Positions 1 through 8,907 of a stretch of 64,000 nt of DNA are shown in pieces. The notes beneath the pieces are model-generated. The model saw only the letters and a list, made by a program, of their open reading frames with translations, was not told where the DNA came from and searched no databases. Positions within the stretch are counted from its first letter, which is position 1, and every line of letters starts with the position of its first letter. Source of the DNA: Bacteroidia bacterium (lineage in GTDB: Bacteria > Bacteroidota > Bacteroidia > J057); contig JAWKNO010000001.1 in NCBI GenBank assembly GCA_041391665.1, positions 1,860,001 to 1,924,000 on the forward strand, in the 5' to 3' direction. The translations under genes and the position numbers were made by a program.

Positions 1-285
1 ATCGAGCATGATGATTCCTTTAAACAGATCGGGTCTTTCGATCGCCGCCCATAAAGTAAGTACACCACCGAAAGAATGCCCCAGGCCCCAGACCCGTTGT
101 TGACTTCGCGTTTCTACATTTTCAATCAACTCCTGAACCATGGGCCGCCAGGTTTTGCCAGGCTGATATTCACCTAATCCAAAAACATCGACATAGGAAA
201 CGGTATGTGGCTGGAGGTGGTGGAAGAATACTTCGTATGTTCTCGCTGGAAAACCATTGGCGTGGGAAAAGAAAATCTCACTCAT
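1..285 (-). CDS. alpha/beta hydrolase, N-terminal part (runs off the window)
   Basis: The minus-strand frame opens with MSEIFFSHANGFPARTYEV and reaches GLGHSFGGVLTLWAA, the nucleophile-elbow motif G-H-S-F-G-G of alpha/beta hydrolases, with Ser as the presumed nucleophile. Only the first 95 residues are inside the window; Asp and His of the triad would lie beyond base 1. The ATG overlaps the stop of the small upstream gene (ATGA), suggesting translational coupling. The substrate cannot be told; esterase, lipase or C-C hydrolase are all possible. The family call is firm, the function is not. Confidence 0.8.
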   Translation of the reverse strand, partial: MSEIFFSHANGFPARTYEVFFHHLQPHTVSYVDVFGLGEYQPGKTWRPMVQELIENVETRSQQRVWGLGHSFGGVLTLWAAIERPDLFKGIIMLD

Positions 286-536
286 TGATACAGATCAAGG
301 AAAAAATTGATAACCGCATAAAGTGCCACCACAGAAAGATCGACAGATTCGTAATCATAACTTTCTTCCGGTTCTTCCTGCTCCTTCAGGGGTTGGTAGG
401 AAAACATTGTACGGAGAGAATCTGTGGCAGGCATTTCTGCACAGGTTTTGGAGGAAAAAGGCTCAGGTTTCATACACAAACGGTATGATGAAAAACCCAA
501 AATCAGACTGATGGTAAGAATATACAGGTATTTCAT
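282..536 (-). CDS. small secreted protein of unknown function
   Basis: An 84-residue frame begins with a short hydrophobic stretch (MKYLYILTISLILGFSSYRL) that looks like an export signal, followed by an acidic region (EQEEPEESYDYES). It is not recognised as a known family. Its stop overlaps the ATG of the hydrolase (ATGA), the usual arrangement of co-translated genes, which is the best argument that it is real. It is divergent from the CPBP protease gene. A spurious frame remains possible because of its short length and lack of homology evidence. Confidence 0.5.
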   Translation of the reverse strand: MKYLYILTISLILGFSSYRLCMKPEPFSSKTCAEMPATDSLRTMFSYQPLKEQEEPEESYDYESVDLSVVALYAVINFFLDLYQ

Positions 537-635
537 TTGCCAATGGTTCCTTCTCTATACGAAAATGCCGGGGCAAAGGACGAAAAATCTTCAGGAAATT
601 GCCAATTCTCACGCGTCTTTCGTTATTTGGCCTAT

Positions 636-1595
636 ATGGAAAAACACAGCTTTATCAACCGGGCTTCCAGTGGCAACAACAAATGGCCATTGTACCTGGC
701 GGTGATCGTTTTACTGGTAGTGGGAAATGTGATTATTTCTATTCCTATCAGTTTTCTTTTGTTGTATCTGGGGGTAAATCCTGCCGATTTGCAGAACCTT
801 GACTCGATCAACCCTGAAGATTTGGGGGTACACCCGGCGTTAGGGCTGGCAATCCTGATTTTACCTTTTGTGATTTCGATTCCAATCTTGTGGTTTGGGT
901 TGAAATATATTCACAACCGCCCATTTTTGTCGCTGATTTCTCCGCTAGACCAGATCGACTGGAAGCGGTTGTTTGTGGCAATGGGCTTCTGGTTTTTACT
1001 GATGGTAGGGTTTGAAGTAGTGGCTTATCTGACAGAGCCTGAAAATTATACGTGGACATTTAACGCCGCGACATTTTTTCCTTCCCTTCTGGTTGTATTG
1101 TTATTGATTCCTTTGCAGACCTCGCTGGAGGAACTTGTATTCAGGGGGTATTTGTTGCAGGGATTTGGTTTGTGGTTTAAACGCCCATGGGCTACGGTTT
1201 TGCTGTCTTCGGTATTGTTTGGCCTGATGCATATTGCCAATCCCGAGATCGGTGAGTTTGGGTATGGGATCTTGTTGTATTATATCGGGTTTGGGGTAAT
1301 CATGGCCGTGATTACTGTGATGGATGAACGAATGGAAATCGCTTTGGGCGTACATGCCGGGAACAATATTTACGGCGCGACTGTAGTGACTTTTTCCGGC
1401 TCAGCCCTTCAGACGCCCACTTTGTTTACAATTGGTGAATATCACGTGGGGCTAATGGTTGTGGTTAGCCTTATCGCTTCGGCGATTTTTATTATCATCA
1501 TGATGCGAAAATACGACTGGAAGGATTGGGGGAAATTATTTGAAAAAATCACCCCTGAGGAAGATATCATTGAACCACCAGTTTCTTTACCATAG
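636..1595 (+). CDS. CPBP family intramembrane glutamic endopeptidase (CAAX protease-like)
   Basis: A polytopic membrane protein of about 319 residues carries the three motifs of the CPBP/ABI family: EELVFR (EExxxR), FGLMH (FxxxH) and HAGNN (HxxxN/D), which form the glutamate active site inside the membrane. About eight hydrophobic segments are visible. The start MEKHSFINRASS was chosen because the longer frame upstream is hydrophilic and unlike the family. Bacterial members are linked to bacteriocin immunity or protein processing; the substrate is unknown. The 3' end overlaps the convergent T9SS gene by 29 bp. Confidence 0.85.
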   Translation: MEKHSFINRASSGNNKWPLYLAVIVLLVVGNVIISIPISFLLLYLGVNPADLQNLDSINPEDLGVHPALGLAILILPFVISIPILWFGLKYIHNRPFLSLISPLDQIDWKRLFVAMGFWFLLMVGFEVVAYLTEPENYTWTFNAATFFPSLLVVLLLIPLQTSLEELVFRGYLLQGFGLWFKRPWATVLLSSVLFGLMHIANPEIGEFGYGILLYYIGFGVIMAVITVMDERMEIALGVHAGNNIYGATVVTFSGSALQTPTLFTIGEYHVGLMVVVSLIASAIFIIIMMRKYDWKDWGKLFEKITPEEDIIEPPVSLP

Positions 1596-3177
1596 CTCCA
1601 TCTTTCCATTTAATTCTGATGAAGTAGATTCCGGGAGAAATATCTTTCAGGGAAATTTCTGTAAAAGCATTGACAACAGAGCCCTGAAAGACCCGGTTGC
1701 CCCGGAGGTCGGTTATATCCAGAACAGGCTTTGCCGAAGCGGGTAAGAATGTCTTAATCTGCACAAAATCCGAGGTGGGGTTGGGAAATATTTGGAAGGA
1801 TTCTGTTTGCAGTAAGTCTGTTATACCAACAGACTGGCAGAGATTTTCCGCTTCAGCGAAGCTGGAATAGGTAGTGCTATCTACGAGCACGCCTATTTCG
1901 AAGAGCGCATTCACATTTGTTGCCGTGTCGGTGCTGTTTAAAACCAGCAAAGGAATATCGGTAAGGGAAGCGGTCAGCGTATCGAGTGAAAATCCCGGCA
2001 TCGTATCAGCAATGCCACCAGTTTCTCCCTGCTGATTCATCCTGAGGTAATACCAATTGGGGTTAATGCCTGTAACATCATTGGCATAACCACAGGCAAA
2101 TAACTGACAGTTGTCAAGCGCAAGGAGATCGCTGATCGTGCCCTCAGCGCTGGCTCCGTAAGTTTTGTTCCACAGGTGATTTCCCAATTTATCCACGGAG
2201 AGAATATAAGCCTGGCCTGTCAAAGCGCTGAGGCCGTATTTTCCGGTGATGATAATTTCATCGTCGGCTCCACGCACGGCATCGGCAACAGAGACATTGA
2301 TATTGTGGCCTCTGATCCATTCCAGCCCAGATATTTGCGGATTGGTTTTGAATATGGCCATTCCCAGAATCCCATTGCTTAAAGAGGACTTATTGATGAC
2401 GCCGGAAAATGATCCGTCGGAATTTTCGGTGATGGAGACAAGGTCATCAAACCCGGCAAAAGCAAATCTGCCCGAATTGTTGCCATTCTCATCAAAAGAA
2501 TATATACCCGAGGCAAAGGATTGGCCAAACCAGTCGCGAAAGGAGACGGCCACCTGCAAGTTGCCCGACTGGCCGAGGAGCATATCATTAAATTTAATAT
2601 CGTAGTCTGAGTGGAAAAAATACTTTAGCCATTGTTGTTCGCCATCCGGACTCACTTTCAGGAGAAAACCATTGTCATTATTGTCAAAGGAATCTGTAAA
2701 CCCCGCCACGTAAAGGGTATCGCGGTGGACAAGGATTTTGGTTGGAGTATGGCGGGCATAATTGCCATAGAGCCTGGCCCATATCAACTGACCGGTAGAA
2801 TCAATTTTGTAGATAAAGGACTTGGAATCTGTAAAAGGTGCAGGGCTCAGCTGACCGGTCACATAACTATTTCCTGCCGCATCTGCGATACTGCTTTTGG
2901 GAGAAACCGTCTGAGGGTTACCGATACGTCTGGACCAGAGGTATTTTCCTTCGCTGTCCACAACGACCATGGCGGAAGCATGTGTACAACTGGTACCTGC
3001 GCATGCGAGACTATAGCCCAGCATGAAGATTTTTCCGCCATATTCGTGGGCGCAGACCGATCGCTCGCGAAAGGAGTGGGAGATGCGGAGAATTTTCTCT
3101 GAGTTCAGGACAAAACCGGAAGGTTGTCCGTAGAGGAATCCAATATTGAGGAAGAGGAAGATGTAGCAAGTTTTCAT
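1567..3177 (-). CDS. T9SS type A sorting domain-containing secreted protein
   Basis: A 536-residue protein with an N-terminal signal (MKTCYIFLFLNIGFLYG), a long region of about 50-residue repeats with W-x-[KR] and 'YVTGQ/YVAGF/IITGK/FACGY' strands that suggest a beta-propeller, and a C-terminal type IX secretion sorting domain: FQIFPNPTSDFVQI, then DLRGNRVFQGS, GIYFIRIKW and a terminal KKLVVQ. The last 80 residues direct export through the outer membrane in Bacteroidota; the propeller is the cargo. The repeats are of the delta-60/SBBP kind often found in such proteins. Specific role unknown. Confidence 0.88.
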   Translation of the reverse strand: MKTCYIFLFLNIGFLYGQPSGFVLNSEKILRISHSFRERSVCAHEYGGKIFMLGYSLACAGTSCTHASAMVVVDSEGKYLWSRRIGNPQTVSPKSSIADAAGNSYVTGQLSPAPFTDSKSFIYKIDSTGQLIWARLYGNYARHTPTKILVHRDTLYVAGFTDSFDNNDNGFLLKVSPDGEQQWLKYFFHSDYDIKFNDMLLGQSGNLQVAVSFRDWFGQSFASGIYSFDENGNNSGRFAFAGFDDLVSITENSDGSFSGVINKSSLSNGILGMAIFKTNPQISGLEWIRGHNINVSVADAVRGADDEIIITGKYGLSALTGQAYILSVDKLGNHLWNKTYGASAEGTISDLLALDNCQLFACGYANDVTGINPNWYYLRMNQQGETGGIADTMPGFSLDTLTASLTDIPLLVLNSTDTATNVNALFEIGVLVDSTTYSSFAEAENLCQSVGITDLLQTESFQIFPNPTSDFVQIKTFLPASAKPVLDITDLRGNRVFQGSVVNAFTEISLKDISPGIYFIRIKWKDGAMVKKLVVQ

Positions 3178-3201
3178 GATATGCGAGTATCGGAAAAAAA
3201 A

Positions 3202-4200
3202 TTATTTATTCACCGGACAGGCGCCAATAAATTTCTCCTTTACGGTTTTTTCGTTGCTGATATCCTGGTAAAATAGCGCCAGGTATTTTTGATTTTCTTT
3301 CGTCATTTTTTTATTCAGCCAGGGGAAATCGTTGATTAAGGCTTCGAGTTGAGGGCGTATTTTCTGAAATTTTTCGAATGCGGATTCAAATTCTGCCTGA
3401 CTTCGGCAAATAGAATAGAAGCGTCTTCGCTCAAAATTTTCCATAAAAGGCGCGGTATAAGGCGCATTTACCCAACCCGACCAGTCAAAGTCGAAAGGGA
3501 TAATGAAGGGCGGTTCTTGCGGGTTGTGCTGAACCAGTTTGATGTTTTTCTCAATTTTAATATCCCAGTCCGTATTGCCGATCATATATTGAAACAAAAA
3601 TACCAGCAGGGTTTGTTCCCTTTCAGTACTGTCAGGAGGAAGATTTTGCGCTTCAATAAGTTCGCCGCCCAAACGCTCGGCAAGCATATCTTCATCTTCA
3701 ATGAGAAAGGCAAATTTTTCCATTGGCTCCATTCTGCCGAGGACATCTTCATAGGTGACTTTCACCAGACGCACCTGGAAGCTGTAGGGCGTAAGCAAAT
3801 GCAGCATACGGTAGGCGAGATATTCACGCAGGACATACGCTTCGTCGGTACAATGGCTGACCAGCTTGAGTTTGCGGTGATTTTCAAACAGCGTTTCAGG
3901 TATATCTTTTTTCTCAAATTTGATCCGCATGGGCGGAAACTCGCAGTTTTGCTTTTGGCGTCGGAAATGCCCTTTGACGAGGATTTCGCAGTCTAGGCGG
4001 ATGTTGGAGCCGGCCATTTGATAAAACACCGTTGCCGGGTGATCAGGCGCATCATCGGACCTGTCGGCGAGAAACTCCACCATCGGTGCCACGAGACGGA
4101 GATGAAGGAGGGAGTCAGAAGCAAACAGATCATTAGCCTGGCCCCGAACATTCGTGAGCGCAAGCAAGAGCGGCAGAGATAGTAGCAGGTATCTATTCAT
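3202..4200 (-). CDS. secreted CotH-kinase-like protein
   Basis: A 332-residue protein with a cleavable signal (LLLSLPLLLALTNVRGQ). The middle shows MRIKFEKKD, KLKLVSHC, EYLAYRMLHLLT, FLFQYMIGNTDWDIKIEKNIKLV and IIPFDFDWSG. The order resembles the catalytic half of secreted CotH-like protein kinases, with N-x-D-x(5)-N (NTDWDIKIEKN) as catalytic loop and D-x-D-W-S-G as metal-binding segment. The assignment is by pattern only and the family is divergent; 'hypothetical secreted protein' would be the cautious label. It lies 24 bp upstream of the T9SS gene on the same strand and may be cotranscribed with it. Confidence 0.6.
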   Translation of the reverse strand: MNRYLLLSLPLLLALTNVRGQANDLFASDSLLHLRLVAPMVEFLADRSDDAPDHPATVFYQMAGSNIRLDCEILVKGHFRRQKQNCEFPPMRIKFEKKDIPETLFENHRKLKLVSHCTDEAYVLREYLAYRMLHLLTPYSFQVRLVKVTYEDVLGRMEPMEKFAFLIEDEDMLAERLGGELIEAQNLPPDSTEREQTLLVFLFQYMIGNTDWDIKIEKNIKLVQHNPQEPPFIIPFDFDWSGWVNAPYTAPFMENFERRRFYSICRSQAEFESAFEKFQKIRPQLEALINDFPWLNKKMTKENQKYLALFYQDISNEKTVKEKFIGACPVNK

Positions 4201-4306
4201 TTTTGGGGAAATAAAGACTCTACGATACCAAATTTACGAGGTTAACGGTGAGAGTTGCGAAAGTATTTTTTTACTATTTTACAGGTGCATATTTATTTTT
4301 AACCCC

Positions 4307-5899
4307 ATGACCTCTGACGTAATCATTATTGGCGGCGGCCTCGCAGGAATTACCGCTGCTATCGAACTCCTCGACCGCAACTTGCGGGTAATCTTACTTG
4401 ACCGCAACGGCGAGGATCGTTTGGGTGGCCTGGCCGTATGGTCGCTCGGCGGGCTGTTTTATGTAGATTCTCCCTTCCATCGAAAAGCGGGGATCAAGGA
4501 TAGCACCGAACTCGCCCTCAGTGACTGGCTTTCTGCTTCAGAATTTGATGATGACGACATCTGGCCCCGACGGTGGGCCGAACACTACGTCAGCAACTGT
4601 ACGCAGGAAGTCTATGAATGGCTCAAACCCAAAGGGGTAAAATATGTGCCCTCCGTGCAGTGGGTAGAGCGGGGGCTTTTCCGGCCCGGCAACTCAGTGC
4701 CCCGGTTTCACCTTGTCTGGGGCTCCGGACGCGGGCTGGTCAATCATCTGACGAGTCATCTGTCGCAACACCCCAACCGGAAAAATCTGACTCTGATGTT
4801 TCGCAGCGACGTAACAAAACTGCTTACCCATAATGGAAAAGTAAGTGGGGTAGTGGGGAAAAATCTCGATAACGGTCAGCCCTTCGAAATAGAAGCCAGC
4901 CATGTGATCGCCGCTGCGGGAGGTATTACCGGCGATGTGAATGTAGTCAGACAACACTGGTATAAGCCCTGGGGCGCACCACCCGAAAAAATGCTTTCGG
5001 GATCGCATCTTGTCGCCAACGGCGACATCCACCGCCACGTCCAAGAAGCTGGCGCCCATGTCACCCACCTCGACCGGCAGTGGAATTATGCCGCCGGAGT
5101 ACACCACCCGGATGCAGATCACCCGGATCATGGCCTGAGCATCATTCCCCCCAAATCTGCCCTATGGCTTAATTACCACGGAGAGCGTATGGGGCCCATG
5201 CCGCTGGTTTCTGGTTATGACTCCCGCTACCTGGTAGAACGCATCTGTCAGGAACCCAAAAAATACTCCTGGCAGGTGATGAACCGCAAAATCGCGGACA
5301 AAGAACTGGCAGTTTCCGGCTCCATGTACAACGATGCGCTTACGCAGCAGAAAAAATGGGCATTTGCCAAAAATATTCTATTCGGCAACCGCGAACTCGT
5401 AGACACGATGATTGCCCGATGCAAGGATTTTGTTGTTGCAAACACGGTCGAAGAACTCGCCGGAAAAATGAATGCCCTTACCGGGGAAAAAGACATTCAC
5501 CCAGAAATCCTTCGGAAAACCATTGAAGCCTATGATGCTACGATTGACCGCGGAGAAAAATACTTCAACGACGAACAACTTCGACGAATCGTTCATCTCC
5601 GTCAGTATAGCGGGGAGCGGCTTCGTACGTGTAAGTTCCAAAAAATCATGGACAGCGGCGCTTTACCGTTGATTGCCGTCAGGGAGTTTATCCTCGCCCG
5701 GAAAACCATTGGCGGCATCAAAACGGACCTGCAGTGCCGGGTGCTGACACCCGATGATCAAGTAGTGGAGGGGTTGTATGCAATCGGAGAAGCCGCGGGT
5801 TTTGGTGGCGGAGGAATTCACGGACTGAGAGCGCTGGAAGGCACGTTTTTGGGAAATTGTGTGTTTAATGGGAGGGCGGTTGTTAGGGGTATGGTTTAG
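4307..5899 (+). CDS. FAD-binding dehydrogenase (KstD/fumarate reductase flavoprotein family)
   Basis: The protein of about 530 residues starts with the dinucleotide-binding motif DVIIIGGGLAGITAAIELL followed by an acidic end of strand two, and closes with a typical FAD C-terminal motif (LYAIGEAAGFGGGGIHGLRALEG). Length and pattern match the FAD-binding dehydrogenases related to 3-ketosteroid dehydrogenase and fumarate reductase. The ATG was chosen directly before the first beta strand; a longer frame to 4154 overlaps the divergent gene and reads poorly. The substrate is not evident from sequence. It stands alone between divergent and TPR genes. Confidence 0.85.
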   Translation: MTSDVIIIGGGLAGITAAIELLDRNLRVILLDRNGEDRLGGLAVWSLGGLFYVDSPFHRKAGIKDSTELALSDWLSASEFDDDDIWPRRWAEHYVSNCTQEVYEWLKPKGVKYVPSVQWVERGLFRPGNSVPRFHLVWGSGRGLVNHLTSHLSQHPNRKNLTLMFRSDVTKLLTHNGKVSGVVGKNLDNGQPFEIEASHVIAAAGGITGDVNVVRQHWYKPWGAPPEKMLSGSHLVANGDIHRHVQEAGAHVTHLDRQWNYAAGVHHPDADHPDHGLSIIPPKSALWLNYHGERMGPMPLVSGYDSRYLVERICQEPKKYSWQVMNRKIADKELAVSGSMYNDALTQQKKWAFAKNILFGNRELVDTMIARCKDFVVANTVEELAGKMNALTGEKDIHPEILRKTIEAYDATIDRGEKYFNDEQLRRIVHLRQYSGERLRTCKFQKIMDSGALPLIAVREFILARKTIGGIKTDLQCRVLTPDDQVVEGLYAIGEAAGFGGGGIHGLRALEGTFLGNCVFNGRAVVRGMV

Positions 5900-5913
5900 T
5901 CTGGCGGGAGCCC

Positions 5914-5935
5914 CGTACCCCGTTAACGGGGTACG
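5914..5935. repeat. perfect 22-bp palindrome downstream of FAD dehydrogenase
   Basis: The half-site CGTACCCCGTT is followed by its exact reverse complement. It lies 14 bp after the dehydrogenase stop. No T-run follows on the plus strand, but A7 (the minus-strand T-run) is not adjacent either, so a factor-independent terminator is not convincing. A dispersed palindromic element or regulator site are alternatives. Confidence 0.6.
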
Positions 5936-6077
5936 TTACAAAAAAATATTGTAACTTATACCCCAAATATAACCAATTCCCCCAAAATCTTTTCATTTTC
6001 ATTGAACTTTTTTTTCTAATAAAACCCTCGCTCTTAGACAGATCTTTGCACTTTTATCCGTTACAATGAAATAGTCT

Positions 6078-7964
6078 ATGATGATGAAGGATATTCCGCA
6101 AGTAATCCTTGCCTGTTTATTGTTTTTCCCTGTTTTGGGCCAGGCGCAGCAAAAACACGACCCCGACAGTCTGCTCAATTTGTATAACCTCGAAGTCGAC
6201 GAAAACCAAAAGCTTTTTCTTCTTGCTCACCTCTATAATGCCTTTTTGTATAGCGACTGGAAGCAGTCTTTTCACTATGCACAACTGGAACTTCAGCTTG
6301 CTCAAAAACTCCGTGATACTACACATATTGCCATGGCCCATTATCACCTCGGTGTGCTTTACAACAATGCCGATAAGGCCGATTCGGCCAGGGCTTATTA
6401 CCTGCTGGCGAATGATATTTTTCAGCAAACCGGCAACACCTCGCGCCAGTTGGAGGTAAAACATGCGCTCGCCATTCTGGCTTATGAGGAGGGAAATTAT
6501 CCTGAAGCGCTGGCGATGATTGATCAGAATATTCAATCGCTGGAAGCTTTCCCTGAAAAAGTTTCTGATCTGTCTATGTGTTATGACCTCCGGGGAATGA
6601 TCAACCTGTATCTCGGCTATCATACCATTGCGCTGGAAAATTCGCTCACCGCCCTGAATCTTCAAAATCAGATCGACGAGCCGCTGCGCAAAGCAGATGT
6701 GCTCAACCATCTCGCAGGCCTCGAAATGCAGTTTCAGCACCTTCAGCAATCCATCGATTATAACCTCGAAGCACTGAAAATATACGAAGCCTATGACGAC
6801 AAATATTATCAGGCGCAGGCTAATAATGATATCGGTAACGTCTTTTTTTACCAGAAGAACTATTCAGAGGCGCAATCCTATCTGCTCAAAAGCAAATCTC
6901 TCGCCCGGGAAATCGGTTCCCGCGACCTGGAAGCTACGGCAATGGCAAATCTGGGCAAACTCTACCGCGTTGAAAAAAAATACGCGCAATCGCTGGAAAT
7001 CCTGGGTCAAAGTCTTAATCTCCTTTCTACCGGCCCCAACCTCAACAAAAAAGCAGAGGCGCTCATCGATATGGCAATGACCCGCAACGATATGAACCAG
7101 CCGGAAAAAGCGATTCCCCTGCTGTCGCGGGCCATTGCACTGACAGATAGCATTTCCGCAAAAGATAACCTCCGGCAGGCGTACTTCAACCGGGCAAAAT
7201 CTTTCGAACTGATGGGCGATTTCAAAAAAGCATTAAAGGATTATCAACTGTACGATTCGATCAGCGATTCGCTCTACAACAAAACCCGCTCCCGGCAGAT
7301 TGAGGAAATGCGCACGATTTACGAGACGGAGAAAAAGGAAAAAGCCCTCCTTATTCAGGAAAACGAAAACGAAATTCTCAGACAGGATGCTCGCCTTCGA
7401 TCCTTTCAGATCCAGATGCTGATTGTGGGAACGGTTCTAATTGTCGGAATCGCAGCCCTGCTTTTTATTATCTACCGCCAGCGGGTGATCCGCCGGCAAA
7501 TCATTCAGGAAGAAGAGCGAAAGGCATTAGAGCAGGAACTCGAATTTCGCCGCCGGGAGCTCACCACCCATGCTCTTCACCTCGTATCCAAAAACAAATT
7601 GCTCACCAGCCTCAAAGACGCCATCGAAAAAATCAAAACCGAAGCGGAAGAAAAAGCGCCTTTTGCCAGTCTGATTGGTTCCATTGACCAGGATTTGCGG
7701 GGGGATGCGGATTGGGAAAATTTTGAGAAATATTTCCGCCAGGTGTATTCCGATTTTGACGAAAAAATCAACCGGGCCTTCTCTGAACTCACAGGAAATG
7801 AAATCCGGATGATTACGCTGATGAAAATGAATCTTTCCACCAAAGAAATTGCTGCCATCCTCAACATTACTCCGGAGAGTGTCAACAAAGCCCGCTATCG
7901 CCTGCGCAAAAAACTCAACCTCGACACCGACCAGAACCTCCAGCAGTTTATTCTGGCGTTGTGA
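6078..7964 (+). CDS. TPR-repeat membrane regulator with C-terminal LuxR-type HTH
   Basis: A 628-residue protein with a signal peptide (LACLLFFPVLGQAQ), about nine tetratricopeptide repeats between residues 30 and 400, one membrane span (MLIVGTVLIVGIAALLFII), a charged coiled coil, and a C-terminal helix-turn-helix (LTGNEIRMITLMKMNLSTKE, then IAAILNITPESVNKARYRLR). This periplasmic TPR, span, cytoplasmic HTH layout is common in Bacteroidota one-component regulators. Three consecutive ATGs are possible starts. The ligand and regulon are unknown. It is the last chromosomal gene before the cassette array. Confidence 0.85.
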   Translation: MMMKDIPQVILACLLFFPVLGQAQQKHDPDSLLNLYNLEVDENQKLFLLAHLYNAFLYSDWKQSFHYAQLELQLAQKLRDTTHIAMAHYHLGVLYNNADKADSARAYYLLANDIFQQTGNTSRQLEVKHALAILAYEEGNYPEALAMIDQNIQSLEAFPEKVSDLSMCYDLRGMINLYLGYHTIALENSLTALNLQNQIDEPLRKADVLNHLAGLEMQFQHLQQSIDYNLEALKIYEAYDDKYYQAQANNDIGNVFFYQKNYSEAQSYLLKSKSLAREIGSRDLEATAMANLGKLYRVEKKYAQSLEILGQSLNLLSTGPNLNKKAEALIDMAMTRNDMNQPEKAIPLLSRAIALTDSISAKDNLRQAYFNRAKSFELMGDFKKALKDYQLYDSISDSLYNKTRSRQIEEMRTIYETEKKEKALLIQENENEILRQDARLRSFQIQMLIVGTVLIVGIAALLFIIYRQRVIRRQIIQEEERKALEQELEFRRRELTTHALHLVSKNKLLTSLKDAIEKIKTEAEEKAPFASLIGSIDQDLRGDADWENFEKYFRQVYSDFDEKINRAFSELTGNEIRMITLMKMNLSTKEIAAILNITPESVNKARYRLRKKLNLDTDQNLQQFILAL

Positions 7965-8078
7965 GGGGTTTTTGGAGAGTTTGGGAGAGTTTGGGATTTA
8001 TGGTGTTTGTAGGCTTTTAAGCGTTATAAAAATCCCGTGGGCAAAGCCAATGATTATGTGTCCGATAATAAATAAAAT
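7965..8078. other. left edge of the cassette array
   Basis: These 114 bases separate the TPR regulator from the first cassette gene. They contain GGGATTTAT and, 25 bp on, ATAAAAATCCC as an imperfect inverted repeat that could terminate the regulator or be the residue of an attC; GCGTTATA near 8019 matches only the first five bases expected for the R'' box of the last cassette. No intact attC is visible, so the array end appears eroded. Confidence 0.4.
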
Positions 8079-8282
8079 TCAAAGTCCAAGTTGTCCAAGT
8101 CCATATTCATCGTGTCCTGTCAACAGCGTTGAATAGTTGATTACAAAAGTCATATAAACCATGAAGGCTATGGTATGACCGGTAAATATTTTCCAAAAAG
8201 ATTTGCTTTTTACTGTCATTAGGTAGGTCGCCAATAACAGAAAAGGCGAAACCAAAAGTAATATGAGGAATACTGTCGCCAT
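8079..8282 (-). CDS. small two-span membrane protein (cassette C11)
   Basis: A 67-residue protein with two hydrophobic spans (VFLILLLVSPFLLLATYLM and HTIAFMVYMTFVINYSTLL) separated by a basic loop (TVKSKSFWK). Its ATG directly follows the TAA of the lipoprotein gene, so the two are very likely cotranslated. Not recognised as a named family. It ends the array next to the chromosomal TPR gene. Confidence 0.55.
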   Translation of the reverse strand: MATVFLILLLVSPFLLLATYLMTVKSKSFWKIFTGHTIAFMVYMTFVINYSTLLTGHDEYGLGQLGL

Positions 8283-8879
8283 TTAATTTGTCAGGTTATT
8301 TAGTAGTTTGGTCATTTCGTTATACGCTTCTGATTTTAATCGTCCCAATCTAAATTTTTTGAATTCAGGCCAATCGGGATTTGACTTAACTATTGACTTG
8401 TCAGCACCAATAGTCAAGGAAGCAACAACTGTATTGTCTTTAAAAAAGTCAAGTTGAAATTCTGGTTCGTAAGTCGTCTCTGCCCAGTCAAATGAAACAG
8501 GGTCATTGATTATTTCTAAAAATTTTGTTGTCTGTTCATCAGAAAAAGCCTTTTTAAAACCAAACGGTAATTTTTTAATTGTCAGCTCATCAAAGGGCGT
8601 CATTGGATATAAACTGTCAATTTTGTTTTTGTCGTCTTGAAGGTCAGCAATTAGTTGTTTGGTAGTGTTTATATAAAATTCTCTTGTCGTCCATCCACCA
8701 TCTGTGTCAGGCCCAACATTTAATGTGTCCGAAAACAAAGTGTCAATGAGTTGTTGGTCTGAGTATTTGTCCCAATACTTTTCATAGCTATGCTCAAAGT
8801 CTTTCTTGTTAGTCATTGAACCGCAAGCGGCAACAAAAATCGTCAAAGTCAATATGATTGTTTGTTTCGTTGTCGTCAT
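8283..8879 (-). CDS. putative lipoprotein, first gene of cassette C11
   Basis: A 198-residue protein with a lipoprotein signal ending in the lipobox (TIFVAACGS), then a soluble domain with no recognised family. The start ATGACGACA lies only 17 nt from the predicted crossover point at 8896/8897, so there is no space for a promoter inside the cassette; expression must come from upstream cassettes or read-through. Followed without gap by a small membrane protein gene. Confidence 0.7.
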   Translation of the reverse strand: MTTTKQTIILTLTIFVAACGSMTNKKDFEHSYEKYWDKYSDQQLIDTLFSDTLNVGPDTDGGWTTREFYINTTKQLIADLQDDKNKIDSLYPMTPFDELTIKKLPFGFKKAFSDEQTTKFLEIINDPVSFDWAETTYEPEFQLDFFKDNTVVASLTIGADKSIVKSNPDWPEFKKFRLGRLKSEAYNEMTKLLNNLTN

Positions 8880-8888
8880 TTTAACATT

Positions 8889-8907
8889 GGCTATAACGGT
8901 TAGTATA
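8889..8907 (-). repeat. attC1 remnant (R' half) cut by an IS5-family element
   Basis: GGCTATAACGGTTAGTATA has the R' end shared by the other sites (AA|CGG, and GGTTAGTATA as in attC6 at 23693). The matching R'' half is missing: the IS follows immediately and the sequence after the IS does not contain the expected GTTACC. The site was therefore broken by insertion plus deletion. Confidence 0.6.

Noticed and set aside
207..511. Plus-strand frames opposite the first two genes
   Set aside because: They are antisense to the hydrolase (GHSFGG motif) and its coupled partner and show no family features.
8000..8045. Possible terminal attC of cassette C11
   Set aside because: Only TTATA of the expected TTATAGCC is present and arms are short; a terminator for the TPR gene explains it equally.
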